NCBI GenBank assembly: GCA_934216615.1
Contig: CAKQCB010000001.1
Span: 806,001-870,000 of the forward strand
Direction of reading: 5' to 3'
Length of the DNA stretch: 64,000 bases
Origin: an uncultured Anaerolineae bacterium
GTDB lineage: Bacteria; Chloroflexota; Anaerolineae; Aggregatilineales; Phototrophicaceae
Position numbers and translations under genes: made by a program
Part shown: positions 53,411 to 62,662 of the stretch, piece after piece
How the letters are laid out: every line of letters begins with the position of its first letter
Position numbering within the stretch: the first letter of the stretch is position 1
The notes under the pieces: generated by a model
Told to the model about the DNA's origin: nothing
The model's input: only the letters and a program-made list of their open reading frames with translations
Database searches by the model: none

Positions 53411-56107
53411 ATGGGACTTGATATTGAGAATTTCGGCCTAGGAGTATTCGTAGGTTGGGCAACAGGCTACGGGGTCTATCGTGCACGGCATGTGATCAAA
53501 CGAAGCGTTGATGGTGTGCGCGGAAGTGCTCAAAGTGCACAAAAATCAGCAACGCGAAGTTCCGACAGTCGTTATGTGCTCGACCTTGTAGATTATGCAA
53601 ACGCACAGCATTTAGGCGGGACGGCCGTTCGTTTAAGCGACATTCTTGTAGAACCTCGTTTTATTCCTGCGGAACGTTTCTCATTACCTACCGACGAAGT
53701 TGACTTACAGAATGTGTTCCGCGTTGTACCGCATGTCCACGCGTACCCGCATCTCCATTCGGCATTCAACATCGACACGCTTTCTATCAAAGACCTGTCT
53801 AAAGGCAGCCGAAAACTCGCCTTGTTAGGCAACCAAGGCACAGGCCGTACGACTGCCCTCTTAGCGATTGCACTCCACAGCTTAGGCAAGCTGACATTCA
53901 CACCCACCGTCGATAAAGTTCAAGAAAAAATTGACCGTGAAGAAAATGCGCTCTCTGAAAAAGAACGTGGCGTACGCGTCAAGGAACGGATTTTAATCGA
54001 ACAGCGCGCGCGTGAACGTTTAGAAAGTGAACGCACCGACGATTTTGCTCAAACTCCTCAAGATGATGACCCTTCTGCATCGATCTTCACCCAGTTGATG
54101 CCCATCTACGTTCACTTAAGCGACATCTTCACGCCATCGACGTTATCGAGCGACGATTTAGACCCAGCAGAACCCATCGTTCGCACCGTGCAGTACCGCG
54201 TGCGAAGCATCACCGCCAGCACGATTCCGCGTAATATCTATAAACGACTTTCGTTAGGTCAAGTTCTGCTTCTCATTGATGGGCTGGACGAACTGACTGC
54301 CTCCCAACAAGAGCAAGCCTTTGCATGGCTCAGCGCTTTAGAGCGTGTGTATCCCAATAACTTCTTGATCGTTGCTGGAGCAGTGACGGGGTATAGCCAC
54401 CTGTATCAAAACGGTTTTGTCCCCGTGTATACACGGCCTTGGATGCCCCACCAAACCCAAGAAAATATTCAGGCATGGGCGTCACAATGGGGTGCATTGA
54501 ACAAACGTAATAAACGCCGACGCGGGACGGAAAAAGTCAGCGAAGAGGCAATCAACCGCGCGAAAGCGAACACGTTGGCGCTAAATCCCTTCGAGTTGAC
54601 GACAAAAATATGGGCTGGTTACAGCGAAGAAACCGATATGACAGGCATCGAAGGTTGGATGCGTCTCGCTATCTCGCGCTTCCTTCCGGCTGATATTTCC
54701 CTGAACAGCGTCATCAACAAACTTGCCCAACTCGCTTACATCGAACTTGAAGAAGGGTTCATCACCAGCGCGAGGATGCGTCAGTTAGCCATCACCGGTG
54801 CGGAAGGCGATAGCGAAGCGGATAAACAAGAAGAATCGTCCGAAGCGACGCAAGACACCTCAAACAAGCCGAGCAACGAAAAAGAGGAAACCGATACAAC
54901 AACCTCACAAGGGCGACTGCTGACGCAGTTGGTACGTTCTGGTTTATTGAGTAAATATCGCGAAAACCGTTATCAATTCCGCCATTCTCTTTTTACAGCT
55001 TATCTAGCGAGCCTGACGTTAAAAACACAAACCTCCCAGCACATCATAGAATTGATGCAAAACCCGCGCTGGCGTTATGCCATTCAATACATGGCCTTCC
55101 ATACCCCAGTTGACAATATTGTCCGCACACAAATTTCGGCTGAACCTGACTTGTTGTACTCAAATATTACCGAGATGGCACGCTGGGTCGCTTACGGCCC
55201 TGCCGACACATCTTGGCGCGGGGATATTTTGCGCGAGTTAGGCAACCTGATCACAGCGCCGAATTTGTACCAACGGATTCGTGAATATGCCGCTGCCGCA
55301 TTGATCGAAACGCGACATCCTGAATCTATTTTGGTGTTCCGTCGCGCTGCCCGTAATGGCAATACCGATATTCGTCGGCTGGCCTGTTTAGGGCTTGGCG
55401 CGTTAGGGCAAGAAGAAGCGGAACGCGACCTGATTGCCCTGATGAAAGACCAGTCATTGGATGTACAAATTTCAGCGGCAATAGCTCTAGGGGGCATTTC
55501 GACCGAACCCGCCCTAGAAGCGATGGTCATCGCCCTCACCGAAGGTCATGAACAAGTTCGCCAAGCAGTAGCAGAAACTTTAGCGACCAATAAAGAAGAA
55601 GGGTATTTTGTATTACACGAAGCCAGCACCGACGATGATATGATGCTTCGTCGTGCCGCGATCTTTGGTTTGCGTAAAATCAATACCACGTGGGCGCTCA
55701 TCGCCATCTATCGCATTTTTCTTGAGGATGTGCAGTGGTATGTGCGTTCTGCGGCGCAACAAGCCTTCCAAGAAATTCGTTATGGTCGTGAAATTCCAGC
55801 GACGCAAGCCTATCCTAGCCCTGAAGAAATTGACTGGCTGATCAGTTGGGCAGCCCAAAAAGGCGACACCATTTCTAACAAAGAAATGGCGATCAGCAGT
55901 CTTGTACAGGTGCTTCAAGAAAGCGACAACGATCTGCGCGCGACAGCGGTTGAGAACCTCGGTCAACTTGGCATACTGAACGCATATCGCAACATCTACA
56001 GTACCCTGCGTGACCGTAATGAGTCCGTCCGTTCAGCGGCGCATCGCGGATTGAGTAATATTCAGAACCAAGTTGGAGAACGCCTTCCTCTGCCCCAAAT
56101 CGTCTAA
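53411..56107 (+). CDS. Membrane-anchored NACHT/STAND-like NTPase with HEAT repeats and Arg in Walker A
   Basis: The 898-residue protein starts with one likely membrane or amphipathic helix (LGVFVGWATGYGVYRARHVI, residues 9-28). A NACHT-like NTPase core follows: Walker A LLGNQGTGRTT (Gly140 to Thr148, with Arg146 where Lys is invariant), a long charged insertion (about 165-225), and Walker B VLLLIDGLDEL (Asp290, Asp293, Glu294). A sensor-like stretch (FLIVAGAVTGYSHL) and a winged-helix-like region with an acidic low-complexity linker (about 455-495) come next. From about 600 to 890 there are some eight HEAT-like repeats (ESILVFRRAARNGNTDIRRLACLGLGALG and following). Many such proteins are signal switches, some in anti-phage defence. 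Here there is no recognisable effector and the gene stands alone between a divergent promoter region and a terminator. Confidence 0.8.
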   Translation: MGLDIENFGLGVFVGWATGYGVYRARHVIKRSVDGVRGSAQSAQKSATRSSDSRYVLDLVDYANAQHLGGTAVRLSDILVEPRFIPAERFSLPTDEVDLQNVFRVVPHVHAYPHLHSAFNIDTLSIKDLSKGSRKLALLGNQGTGRTTALLAIALHSLGKLTFTPTVDKVQEKIDREENALSEKERGVRVKERILIEQRARERLESERTDDFAQTPQDDDPSASIFTQLMPIYVHLSDIFTPSTLSSDDLDPAEPIVRTVQYRVRSITASTIPRNIYKRLSLGQVLLLIDGLDELTASQQEQAFAWLSALERVYPNNFLIVAGAVTGYSHLYQNGFVPVYTRPWMPHQTQENIQAWASQWGALNKRNKRRRGTEKVSEEAINRAKANTLALNPFELTTKIWAGYSEETDMTGIEGWMRLAISRFLPADISLNSVINKLAQLAYIELEEGFITSARMRQLAITGAEGDSEADKQEESSEATQDTSNKPSNEKEETDTTTSQGRLLTQLVRSGLLSKYRENRYQFRHSLFTAYLASLTLKTQTSQHIIELMQNPRWRYAIQYMAFHTPVDNIVRTQISAEPDLLYSNITEMARWVAYGPADTSWRGDILRELGNLITAPNLYQRIREYAAAALIETRHPESILVFRRAARNGNTDIRRLACLGLGALGQEEAERDLIALMKDQSLDVQISAAIALGGISTEPALEAMVIALTEGHEQVRQAVAETLATNKEEGYFVLHEASTDDDMMLRRAAIFGLRKINTTWALIAIYRIFLEDVQWYVRSAAQQAFQEIRYGREIPATQAYPSPEEIDWLISWAAQKGDTISNKEMAISSLVQVLQESDNDLRATAVENLGQLGILNAYRNIYSTLRDRNESVRSAAHRGLSNIQNQVGERLPLPQIV

Positions 56108-56110
56108 ATA

Positions 56111-56152
56111 AAACGCCCTCCAGAGATAAGTAGCACTCTGGAGGGCGTTTTT
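56111..56152. terminator. Bidirectional terminator after the NACHT-HEAT gene
   Basis: A perfect 15-bp inverted repeat (56111-56125 with 56136-56150, loop of 10 bases) is followed by T's on both strands. It lies 3 bp after the NACHT-like stop and 22 bp before the stop of the convergent lipoprotein gene. Confidence 0.92.
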
Positions 56153-56174
56153 CATTTCACTACCTGAATCACAA

Positions 56175-56759
56175 TCAGGCTTCAGATGTTAATTCGGCCG
56201 TCACTTCAGGCGTGACTTCTAAACGCGTCGGAAGTTGTTCATTTTCAAAGTCGCAAGCGGCAACGCGCGTGAAATCTGTATGATACAGATACTCCACATC
56301 CCCTGCTTGCAAGACGACTCGATAGCCATCAGCTAGAATCTGGCTGTACATCTGCCCTTCTACGGGGCACCCCAAACTGCTGTCCGTCCATTCATACGAC
56401 TCAATACTGACCAGACGAATCCGCGTGATGGGCAAATCCAGCTCATCGGCCAATTGACTTTGTGCAAGGGCGACCAACTCGGCAGAGACGGGGTCTAGTT
56501 GCAAAACCTCGCCGTCCGCCGTCGTATACTCGATGGTGACCGCGTTCGTTTCCTCAGGCGATGGGGTGAATAAATCTTGCGGTAGCGAAGCCGGTTCGAT
56601 TGTAGATGTTGGGATGATCGGCGCAGAAGTCGCCGTTGCGGTAGCAGGGATCAAAACTTCGGTTGGGGATTCGATCAACGGCAATTCTTCTGGCTGACAC
56701 GCAGAAAGCCACAGACTGCCAATGACGCATAGCCCTAGAAAATGAAGCGCCCTACGCAT
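56175..56759 (-). CDS. Lipoprotein with Thr/Pro linker and small conserved domain
   Basis: The 194-residue protein opens with a lipoprotein signal (FLGLCVIGSLWLSAC, Cys about residue 21), then a linker rich in Thr, Pro and Ala (about 30-70), then a domain of about 100 residues (ELVALAQSQLADELDLPITRIRLVSIESYEWTDSSLGCPVEGQMYSQILADGYRVVLQAGDVEYLYHTD). The WxDSSLGCP...GYRV pattern occurs in hypothetical proteins of several phyla but has no function I know. It is last in the pgeF-yggS-yggT-DUF167 run, with a 3-bp gap to the gene before. Confidence 0.75.
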   Translation of the reverse strand: MRRALHFLGLCVIGSLWLSACQPEELPLIESPTEVLIPATATATSAPIIPTSTIEPASLPQDLFTPSPEETNAVTIEYTTADGEVLQLDPVSAELVALAQSQLADELDLPITRIRLVSIESYEWTDSSLGCPVEGQMYSQILADGYRVVLQAGDVEYLYHTDFTRVAACDFENEQLPTRLEVTPEVTAELTSEA

Positions 56760-56762
56760 GCT

Positions 56763-57071
56763 TTAATTCCCCAACAAAATCTGTTCAACTTCGTGGGTAT
56801 TCATCCCCTCAATACTTACAATTTTTTCGCGACCACTATTGCCAGCCACAATTTCAATATGATCGGTAGGAAGCTTCAGCTGTTGAGCCAAAAACTCAAC
56901 CAATTCACGGTTTGCGGCGGGGTCGCCAGCGGGTGAAGCCACCAAGCGAATTTTCAAAACGCCATCTTCCTGTACACCAACAATTTCAGTTCGCTCCGCT
57001 TGGGTCACCACACGAATTGTTAACGCTGCACCACCACGTGCATCAGTAATTTCAAATTTGCGGTCACTCAT
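56763..57071 (-). CDS. DUF167 (YggU-like) protein
   Basis: The 102-residue protein matches the DUF167 family: LTIRVVTQAERTEIVGVQEDGVLKIRLVASPAGDPAANRELVEFLAQQL followed by IEIVAGNSGREKIVSIEG. The family is small, widely conserved and of unknown function, and it often sits beside yggT and yggS, as here. The start is ATG 57069-57071; the frame is open to TTG 57114, but the extra 15 residues do not belong to the family and AGGA lies upstream of the ATG. Confidence 0.9.
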   Translation of the reverse strand: MSDRKFEITDARGGAALTIRVVTQAERTEIVGVQEDGVLKIRLVASPAGDPAANRELVEFLAQQLKLPTDHIEIVAGNSGREKIVSIEGMNTHEVEQILLGN

Positions 57072-57156
57072 AACGTTTCTAATCCTTGCCGTTGCACAGA
57101 TGCAAAATATTGTCAAAAGTATCGTAACACGTCTTGAAAACCGCTACAACATCCTC

Positions 57157-57399
57157 TTAAAACAGGCGAAGCAAGATGCTGATGATGAAAAAAACGATGA
57201 GCGGGCTTAAATCCAACGGTAAATTCGGCGGGAGGACATTCCGTAGAGCGTTACGAATAGGTTGCAAGACGGGTTCCGTCACATCATACAGAAACCGAAT
57301 GATCTGGTTTGAACGGTCTACATCGGGAAACCAACTCAACAACACCCGAGCGAGCAGGATAAATTGAAAAATCATGAGGATATAGCGAATGATGATCAT
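57157..57399 (-). CDS. yggT: YggT-family membrane protein
   Basis: The 80-residue protein has two hydrophobic helices (YILMIFQFILLARVLLSW and LSPLIVFFIISILLRLF) around the conserved loop VTEPVLQPIRNALRNVLPP, which is the YggT signature. The single-repeat form of this length is normal. YggT proteins are linked to cell-envelope or division functions and to osmotic tolerance, without a known mechanism. Its place between yggS and a DUF167 gene is the classical context. Confidence 0.92.
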   Translation of the reverse strand: MIIIRYILMIFQFILLARVLLSWFPDVDRSNQIIRFLYDVTEPVLQPIRNALRNVLPPNLPLDLSPLIVFFIISILLRLF

Positions 57400-57434
57400 T
57401 ATGGATTACCTGTGAGCGTTAAATATTGCCAATA

Positions 57435-58178
57435 CTATATATACGTAGAACGTTCACCAAACAGCGCACGCCCTACCCGAATCAACGTTGCGCCTTCTTC
57501 AATCGCAACGGGGAAATCATCGGTCATGCCCATACTTAATTCAGGCCAATTCATCCCTAACTGCTGTGTGATCTTCTCTCGAAGTTGGAATAATTTTGTG
57601 AACACCGAGCGTGCCTGTTCCATGTCATCCACAATCGGCGCCATCGTCATGAGGCCACGAACTTGAAGCGACGAGAGTTGATGAATCGCCCCCAGCGTTG
57701 TCCAAAATTCGCGGTCTTGTTCAAGGTCGTTCCCTAAGCGATCTGCCGCAAAACCCGACTTTGAAGCCTCGCCGGACACATTGATTTCAAGCAAAATATT
57801 CAATTTTTGTTGGGATTCTTGCGCAACTTCCCCATCAAGTTTTTTTGCCAACTTAAGCGAGTCCACCGAATGAATCCAATCAAATAAAGGCGGAATTTGT
57901 TTAGCTTTTCGGCTTTGAATATGGCCGATCATATGCCAAATCACTTGATCCTGTGCGTCAGTCGTCACGGTGTTGACTCGCGGAATTTTGACCTCGGCTT
58001 CTTCAACACGGTTTTCACCAAAGTGACGCAACCCCGCTTGGTACGCTTCGATGACCACTTCCGCCGAATGGGTTTTGCTCACCGCGACGAGCGTCACGCT
58101 GTCGCGTGATCTGCCCACACGATCACAAGCACGCTGTATTTTTTCTTCAACAAGATTAAGATTCTTCTGAATTGTCAT
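57435..58178 (-). CDS. yggS: PLP homeostasis protein, YggS/PLPBP family
   Basis: YggS binds pyridoxal phosphate without known catalysis and keeps vitamin B6 and amino-acid pools balanced. The 247-residue protein is a single alanine-racemase-like barrel with the PLP Lys35 in LVAVSKTHSAE, followed by FGENRVEEAEVKI, WHMIGHIQSRK, and the C-terminal phosphate-binding segment LSMGMTDDFPVAIEEGATLIRVG. All family landmarks are present. Its ATG overlaps the stop of pgeF by 4 bp (ATGA), so the two are co-translated. Confidence 0.95.
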   Translation of the reverse strand: MTIQKNLNLVEEKIQRACDRVGRSRDSVTLVAVSKTHSAEVVIEAYQAGLRHFGENRVEEAEVKIPRVNTVTTDAQDQVIWHMIGHIQSRKAKQIPPLFDWIHSVDSLKLAKKLDGEVAQESQQKLNILLEINVSGEASKSGFAADRLGNDLEQDREFWTTLGAIHQLSSLQVRGLMTMAPIVDDMEQARSVFTKLFQLREKITQQLGMNWPELSMGMTDDFPVAIEEGATLIRVGRALFGERSTYI

Positions 58179-58957
58179 GATGTTCGTGTAATAACGGCTC
58201 CAAAACGTCCCGTCTTCCCGCGTTCCTCACGGTGTGAAAACCAATCTTGGGTGTTCTGTGCGGTGCAGATCGCCGCAACTTCGATTTGTTCCACCCCCGC
58301 ACGCTGTAAATCCAAACGATTTGCTTCCCACAAATTGAAATAAGCGCTGTGATCGTCCACATTCCATTTTATAAGGCTGTGATCGTCACCAAAATATGCG
58401 TTCACGGCTTGAACTACATCGTCGCCCACTTGATATTTCTCTGGCCCGATGCTCGGCCCAATCGCCGCTTGGATGTTTTCAGGCTTGCTTCCGTAAGCCT
58501 TGCCCATCGCCTGTACCGTTTTTCTCGCCATGCCATTGACCGTTCCGCGCCAACCGGCATGGGCGATGCCGATCACGCCTTGCACCGAGTCAAAAAATAA
58601 GATGGGCGTACAGTCTGCAAACCGCATGGATAAAGGCGTATCCGCCTGATCCGTGATTAAGGCGTCGGCCGTCGTGATCCATCGTCTACCTTGTACGGGT
58701 TTGGTGGCCATTAAAACATCAGTGCCATGAACTTGCCACACACTACATGCCCGCGCTTCATCCACGCCTAAAGCATCGTACATGCGCTCATGGTTTGTCC
58801 GCACCGCAAGCGGATCATCCCCGACGTTTCCGCCGAGATTTAATGAATTGAGATGATTTTCACTCACGCCCCCATGACGTGTAAATATCCCATGTGAAAG
58901 CCCTGCCCACTGCTCAAATTGGTAATAGACTAACTTTCCATTTTCTTTCCGTTGCAA
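58175..58957 (-). CDS. pgeF: Peptidoglycan editing factor PgeF (YfiH/laccase-domain family)
   Basis: PgeF prevents wrong amino acids in peptidoglycan precursors; the same fold acts as a purine nucleoside phosphorylase/deaminase in some species. The 260-residue protein has the conserved zinc-site set: VWQVHGTDV (His77), RFADCTPIL (Cys116) and IAHAGWRGT (His133), plus FTRHGGVSE at the N-terminus. The start is TTG 58955-58957, with a weak TTGGAA upstream; no better start exists in frame. It heads the run pgeF-yggS-yggT-DUF167-lipoprotein, and its promoter must lie in the AT-rich region upstream. Confidence 0.93.
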   Translation of the reverse strand: MQRKENGKLVYYQFEQWAGLSHGIFTRHGGVSENHLNSLNLGGNVGDDPLAVRTNHERMYDALGVDEARACSVWQVHGTDVLMATKPVQGRRWITTADALITDQADTPLSMRFADCTPILFFDSVQGVIGIAHAGWRGTVNGMARKTVQAMGKAYGSKPENIQAAIGPSIGPEKYQVGDDVVQAVNAYFGDDHSLIKWNVDDHSAYFNLWEANRLDLQRAGVEQIEVAAICTAQNTQDWFSHREERGKTGRFGAVITRTS

Positions 58958-59252
58958 TATCGTTCCAATCCCATAACTTACGAGTGATTTCTTAACTTAA
59001 AGGACTCAGTGTAGCTTGTGACTACTTACATTTCAAAGTATACTGCAAGCGTAAAAGAGGTTGTTGATAATGCATGATTCTCAATTGTCTAATTTCGCAT
59101 AGAACATCAATTTCATGTATTCTTCAGTAATAATTCTTAATTTTCTTTTATTTTGAAGATAAACTATTCAAAAACGCAATATGAAGCAATTCATGTAGAT
59201 CATATCTAAAAAATGATCTCATACATTCTCACCCAAATTAGGACACTTAACT
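58958..59252. other. AT-rich divergent region between pgeF and the NarL-type regulator
   Basis: About 295 bp without a recognisable gene, RNA or hairpin. It must contain promoters for pgeF (minus) and the regulator at 59253 (plus). The plus-strand start is preceded by TTAGGACAC, a usable ribosome binding site about 10 bases upstream. The rest is AT-rich and I see no clear -35/-10 pair. Confidence 0.5.
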
Positions 59253-59990
59253 ATGAGTATAGATAAGCAGCAGGATCCTAATGTGATACGAGTCCTCATC
59301 GTAGAAGATCATCCTATGTTTCGTGATGGTCTTCATCTTGCATTAGACCTTGAAGATAAGCTGTATGTTGTGGGCGAGGCTGAAGATGGTGATACCGCAT
59401 TACGGCTTGCCCGTGAATTAAAGCCCGATGTAGTCGTCCTCGACATCAATTTACCCACCATGAACGGTTTACAAGTGACTCGCCTGCTTAAAGCAGATAA
59501 TGTCCATACTGCGGTTGTGGTTTTGACCGCCTATCACGATTCCGAGCAAGTGCTCCATACCATGAGAGCAGGCGCATCGGCCTATTGCCGTAAAGACATC
59601 TTGCCGGAAAAATTAATAGAAATTATCTATGATGCGGCCGCTGGATATTACATCGTTGGGGATGAACGTATGGATCAAGAGGGGTTACGCAATTGGATCA
59701 ACACCCATCTTGAAGCGATTACAGGGCCTTATGTCATCGACCCTGATGATCATTTTGTACCTTTAAGCCCTCGTGAAATGGAAATTCTAGAATTTGTCAC
59801 GAATGGGCTAAGTAACAAAGAAATTGCGAGCCAACTCAAAATAAGCCAGCAAACTGTCAAGAATCACATGACATCTATTCTGAAAAAGCTTAATGTTCAA
59901 GACCGAACGCAAGCCGCAGTTACCGCACTTCGTCATGGGTGGGTTCGGGTAGAAAATAAGAATTCTTCAAATAACAATATGAATGCCTAA
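59253..59990 (+). CDS. NarL/LuxR-family response regulator
   Basis: The 245-residue protein has a receiver (IVEDHPMFRDGL, phospho-acceptor Asp64 in VVLDINLPTMNG, VLTAYHDSEQ, Lys in CRKDILPEKL) and a C-terminal LuxR-type helix-turn-helix (about 170-235; LSPREMEILEFVTNGLSNKEIASQLKISQQTVKNHMTSILKKL). The linker of about 45 residues is longer than usual. A kinase of the DegS/LiaS type follows after 68 bp and is the expected partner. Genes for Tad pilus assembly lie directly downstream, so pilus expression is a plausible target, though not shown. Confidence 0.93.
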   Translation: MSIDKQQDPNVIRVLIVEDHPMFRDGLHLALDLEDKLYVVGEAEDGDTALRLARELKPDVVVLDINLPTMNGLQVTRLLKADNVHTAVVVLTAYHDSEQVLHTMRAGASAYCRKDILPEKLIEIIYDAAAGYYIVGDERMDQEGLRNWINTHLEAITGPYVIDPDDHFVPLSPREMEILEFVTNGLSNKEIASQLKISQQTVKNHMTSILKKLNVQDRTQAAVTALRHGWVRVENKNSSNNNMNA

Positions 59991-60058
59991 ACCAGCAAAT
60001 GCTGGTGAACTGTAATTTTTCGTTAGCGATCTAGCATAATCACGCATGGGGTTTAGCA

Positions 60059-61138
60059 ATGATGGATATGCGTTCGGACAGCCGAGCAAAAGATGAGCTG
60101 GTAAATTATCTCGTTCAAGAAATGAAGTTTGTGCGAGATAAATTGTCTGAATTGAAACTACAAATTGATCAGACACAATTGGTTGTTGACCGCGAACAAC
60201 AACGGAATGCCAACGTCGCCGCAGAACTGCGAACTGTACAAGATAATATTGAAACCGTCCCTCGTCCAGATATTCGCGCTAAATATGACGAAGCGATGGA
60301 AGCGCGTTTTCGCTTAACTACTATGCGCGGACAGTTGGAGAAATTCCAAAGTACACGCGAAGGTTTAGAACGCACCCAAGGCGTTCTTAACAATCTACTG
60401 AACAAATTACAAGGCGTGGAAACGATCCCTGCCGCAACCAATGAACCCGGGGTCAGTGGCGGGATGAGTAATACGCCTAGCATCATGCGGTTGATTCAAG
60501 GACAAGAAGAAGAACGTAAGCGTCTTGCTCGGCAAATGCACGATGGCCCTGCTCAATCTTTGACTAACTTCATCCTCCAAACCGAGATTTGTCAACGCTT
60601 ATTTGACCGTAACCCCGCCCGCGCTGCTGAAGAACTTGACACCTTAAAAGCCGTCGCCAATGTCACGTTCCAAAAAGTCAGAGATTTCATTTTCGATTTA
60701 CGCCCGATGATGTTGGACGACCTCGGCATTGTGCCGACGGTTCGCCGTTATATCGACTCTTTCCGCGAAAAGAATGACATCGAAGTTTTAGTGGACATTC
60801 TCGGCGAAGAACGGCGCTTGGAAACCCACCGTGAAGTGTTGATCTTCCGTGGCATCCAAGAATTGATGGGCTATGCGCGTGATTATGCCAACGCCGCGCA
60901 GATTAATATCACACTCGATATCACCAGCATCCCACTACAATTTGAAGTAGAGGATAACGGGCGCGGTTTTGATGCCGAAACCTTGCTCAATGCAGACCGC
61001 GAATCGATTCAAGACCCACGCGCGCAAGGGATGATCGCCCTCAAAGAACGTTTTGCATTAATTGGTGGTGCAGTTGAGATATTTAGCACAGAAACTGAAG
61101 GGACTACCGTCAAAGTGACACTCCCAGACAGTGATTAA
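60059..61138 (+). CDS. Cytosolic sensor histidine kinase, DegS/LiaS-like (HisKA_3)
   Basis: The 359-residue kinase has no membrane helix. Residues 10-130 form a charged coiled-coil sensor region, as in DegS. The HisKA_3 box EEERKRLARQMHDGPAQSL (His161) and RDFIFDLRPMMLDDLGIVPTVRRYI are typical of DegS/LiaS kinases that pair with NarL-type regulators. The HATPase shows VEDNGRGFD and an ending MIALKERFALIGGAVEI, while the usual N-box Asn is in a diverged segment (GIQELMGYARDYANA), which may slow ATP turnover. Partner: the regulator at 59253. ATG 60059 was used; a second ATG follows immediately. Confidence 0.88.
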   Translation: MMDMRSDSRAKDELVNYLVQEMKFVRDKLSELKLQIDQTQLVVDREQQRNANVAAELRTVQDNIETVPRPDIRAKYDEAMEARFRLTTMRGQLEKFQSTREGLERTQGVLNNLLNKLQGVETIPAATNEPGVSGGMSNTPSIMRLIQGQEEERKRLARQMHDGPAQSLTNFILQTEICQRLFDRNPARAAEELDTLKAVANVTFQKVRDFIFDLRPMMLDDLGIVPTVRRYIDSFREKNDIEVLVDILGEERRLETHREVLIFRGIQELMGYARDYANAAQINITLDITSIPLQFEVEDNGRGFDAETLLNADRESIQDPRAQGMIALKERFALIGGAVEIFSTETEGTTVKVTLPDSD

Positions 61139-61396
61139 GCATCTTGTCTAGGGAATATAGGACTGTATTCCCAAGAAACTCTGTTTGCGAAAATAGATGA
61201 TTGCAATACACTATTGAGGAGTTTAATGTAAAAAAACAATACATTCATTGCATAATTCATAGTAGCATTTTCGTATGTGTTTTTCTGTTCTCTTCTTTGG
61301 GATCCCTGTGATGCAAAAGCAGGTGAAATCTCTGGGGGAAGTTTTCGCCTATACTTCATCTGCGACTCAAACACTTCGCAGCACCGGGAGGCATAA

Positions 61397-62515
61397 ATGA
61401 AGCGCTTGCGCACATTTTTGTTAATTGCAATTCTAATTCTAATTGTTGCAGTTGTTATTTTAGTAGTTTTGCCACAACTCAACGCACCTCAACAAACCAT
61501 TGTTGATGATACGGGTGAAGTGGTTGCTGTGGTTCAAAACCCTGAATCCACCCCACTGCCAACCGCTACGCCGATCCGTTATGTTGACCTTGTCGTGGCT
61601 GTGCAAAACATCTCACGCGGGCAAGTCATCCCGCCTGATGCAGTCGTGGTCAACCCATGGCCGGAAGATGCACAACCTTTCAATGGCATTTCCAATCTTG
61701 ATGATGTGGTCGGACGGATTGCCCGTACGGACATCTTCCGCGAACAACCGATCTTGAGCAATATGGTTGTGGACAGCTATCAAAGTTTGGCGCGTGTCGG
61801 CTCTGATGCGGCGGCTATTTTGCCCCAAGGCTTGGTCGCAGTTGCGCTGCCCATCGACCGTTTGACCAGCGTGGGTTATGCTGTGCAAGATGGTGACCGC
61901 GTAGATTTGATCATGTCACTCTTATTTGTTGATGTGGATGAAGACTTCCAAAGCCGTTCCCCTAACGACATCAACTTAATTCAAATTACAGAAGATGGAA
62001 TCGACTTCATCGCCCCAATTGCAGGCCGTCCAGACAGCACCTCTTTAGGGCAAGTGATTATTAGCCCATCGGAACAACAACGCCCGCGTTTGGTCACCCA
62101 ACGCACGATCACTGATGCGCTCGTCATCCACATGGGGACAATTCCACCGGATGGTCGGTTCATCGGCGTCCCCCCAACACCTACACCTGCCCCATCTGAT
62201 GGTGAAGAAGAAGATACAGGAACACCTGTACCTACTCCAACACCTGCACGCCCAGACATCATCATTTTAGGGGTTACGCCACAAGATGCCGTCTTCATCA
62301 CATGGATGATTGAAGCCCGCGTCCCAGTAACTTTAGCCCTTCGTTCAGCCCAAGATACGTCAACCACTGTCACCAATGAAGTCACCTTAGACTACTTGAT
62401 GACCGAATTCGGCATCGCGTTACCCGGAAAGCGTCCATACGCAATTGAACCCGCGATTCGTAGTATTCGTCAGTTGATTGCAGGGGATGAAATTGGATTC
62501 GGAACTTCTGAGTAA
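61397..62515 (+). CDS. cpaB: Flp/Tad pilus assembly protein CpaB (SAF domain)
   Basis: CpaB (RcpC) is a periplasmic or extracytoplasmic part of the Tad pilus machine. The 372-residue protein has one N-terminal membrane helix (LLIAILILIVAVVILVVLPQL), a short Pro/Thr linker (ESTPLPTATP), a SAF domain (about 62-125; YVDLVVAVQNISRGQVIPPDAVVV...GRIARTDIFREQPIL) and an RcpC-type domain (GLVAVALPIDRLTSVGYAVQDGDRVDLIMSLLF). A second Pro-rich linker (PTPTPAPSDGEEEDTGTPVPTPTPA, written here only in outline) splits the C-terminal part. GGGAGG at 61386-61391 fixes ATG 61397. A hairpin downstream may reduce read-through to the CpaE-like gene. Confidence 0.9.
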   Translation: MKRLRTFLLIAILILIVAVVILVVLPQLNAPQQTIVDDTGEVVAVVQNPESTPLPTATPIRYVDLVVAVQNISRGQVIPPDAVVVNPWPEDAQPFNGISNLDDVVGRIARTDIFREQPILSNMVVDSYQSLARVGSDAAAILPQGLVAVALPIDRLTSVGYAVQDGDRVDLIMSLLFVDVDEDFQSRSPNDINLIQITEDGIDFIAPIAGRPDSTSLGQVIISPSEQQRPRLVTQRTITDALVIHMGTIPPDGRFIGVPPTPTPAPSDGEEEDTGTPVPTPTPARPDIIILGVTPQDAVFITWMIEARVPVTLALRSAQDTSTTVTNEVTLDYLMTEFGIALPGKRPYAIEPAIRSIRQLIAGDEIGFGTSE

Positions 62516-62537
62516 ATTTTTCGGATATTAGCAATGA

Positions 62538-62604
62538 AACACCACAGGCTGAAGGTATATTGTAAGTCTTATGACAAATAAGCCTCCCTGTGGTGTTATT
62601 CTTT
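62538..62604 (+). terminator. Hairpin with T-rich tail between cpaB and the cpaE-like gene
   Basis: AACACCACAGG (62538-62548) pairs perfectly with CCTGTGGTGTT (62587-62597), and GGCT/AGCC can extend the stem past a small bulge. The tail ATTCTTTTAT is T-rich but broken. It could be a partial terminator or an RNA-stability element within the pilus operon. Confidence 0.5.
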
Positions 62605-62662
62605 TATAGTAAAGAGCTTCACATCGACCGGGTGTGCTCACCTAGTTGAAATGGAAACATAA

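Noticed and set aside
61151..61172. GGGAATA/TATTCCC hairpin after the DegS-like kinase as terminator
   Set aside because: The stem is 7 bp, AT-containing, and is followed by A-rich sequence without a T run.
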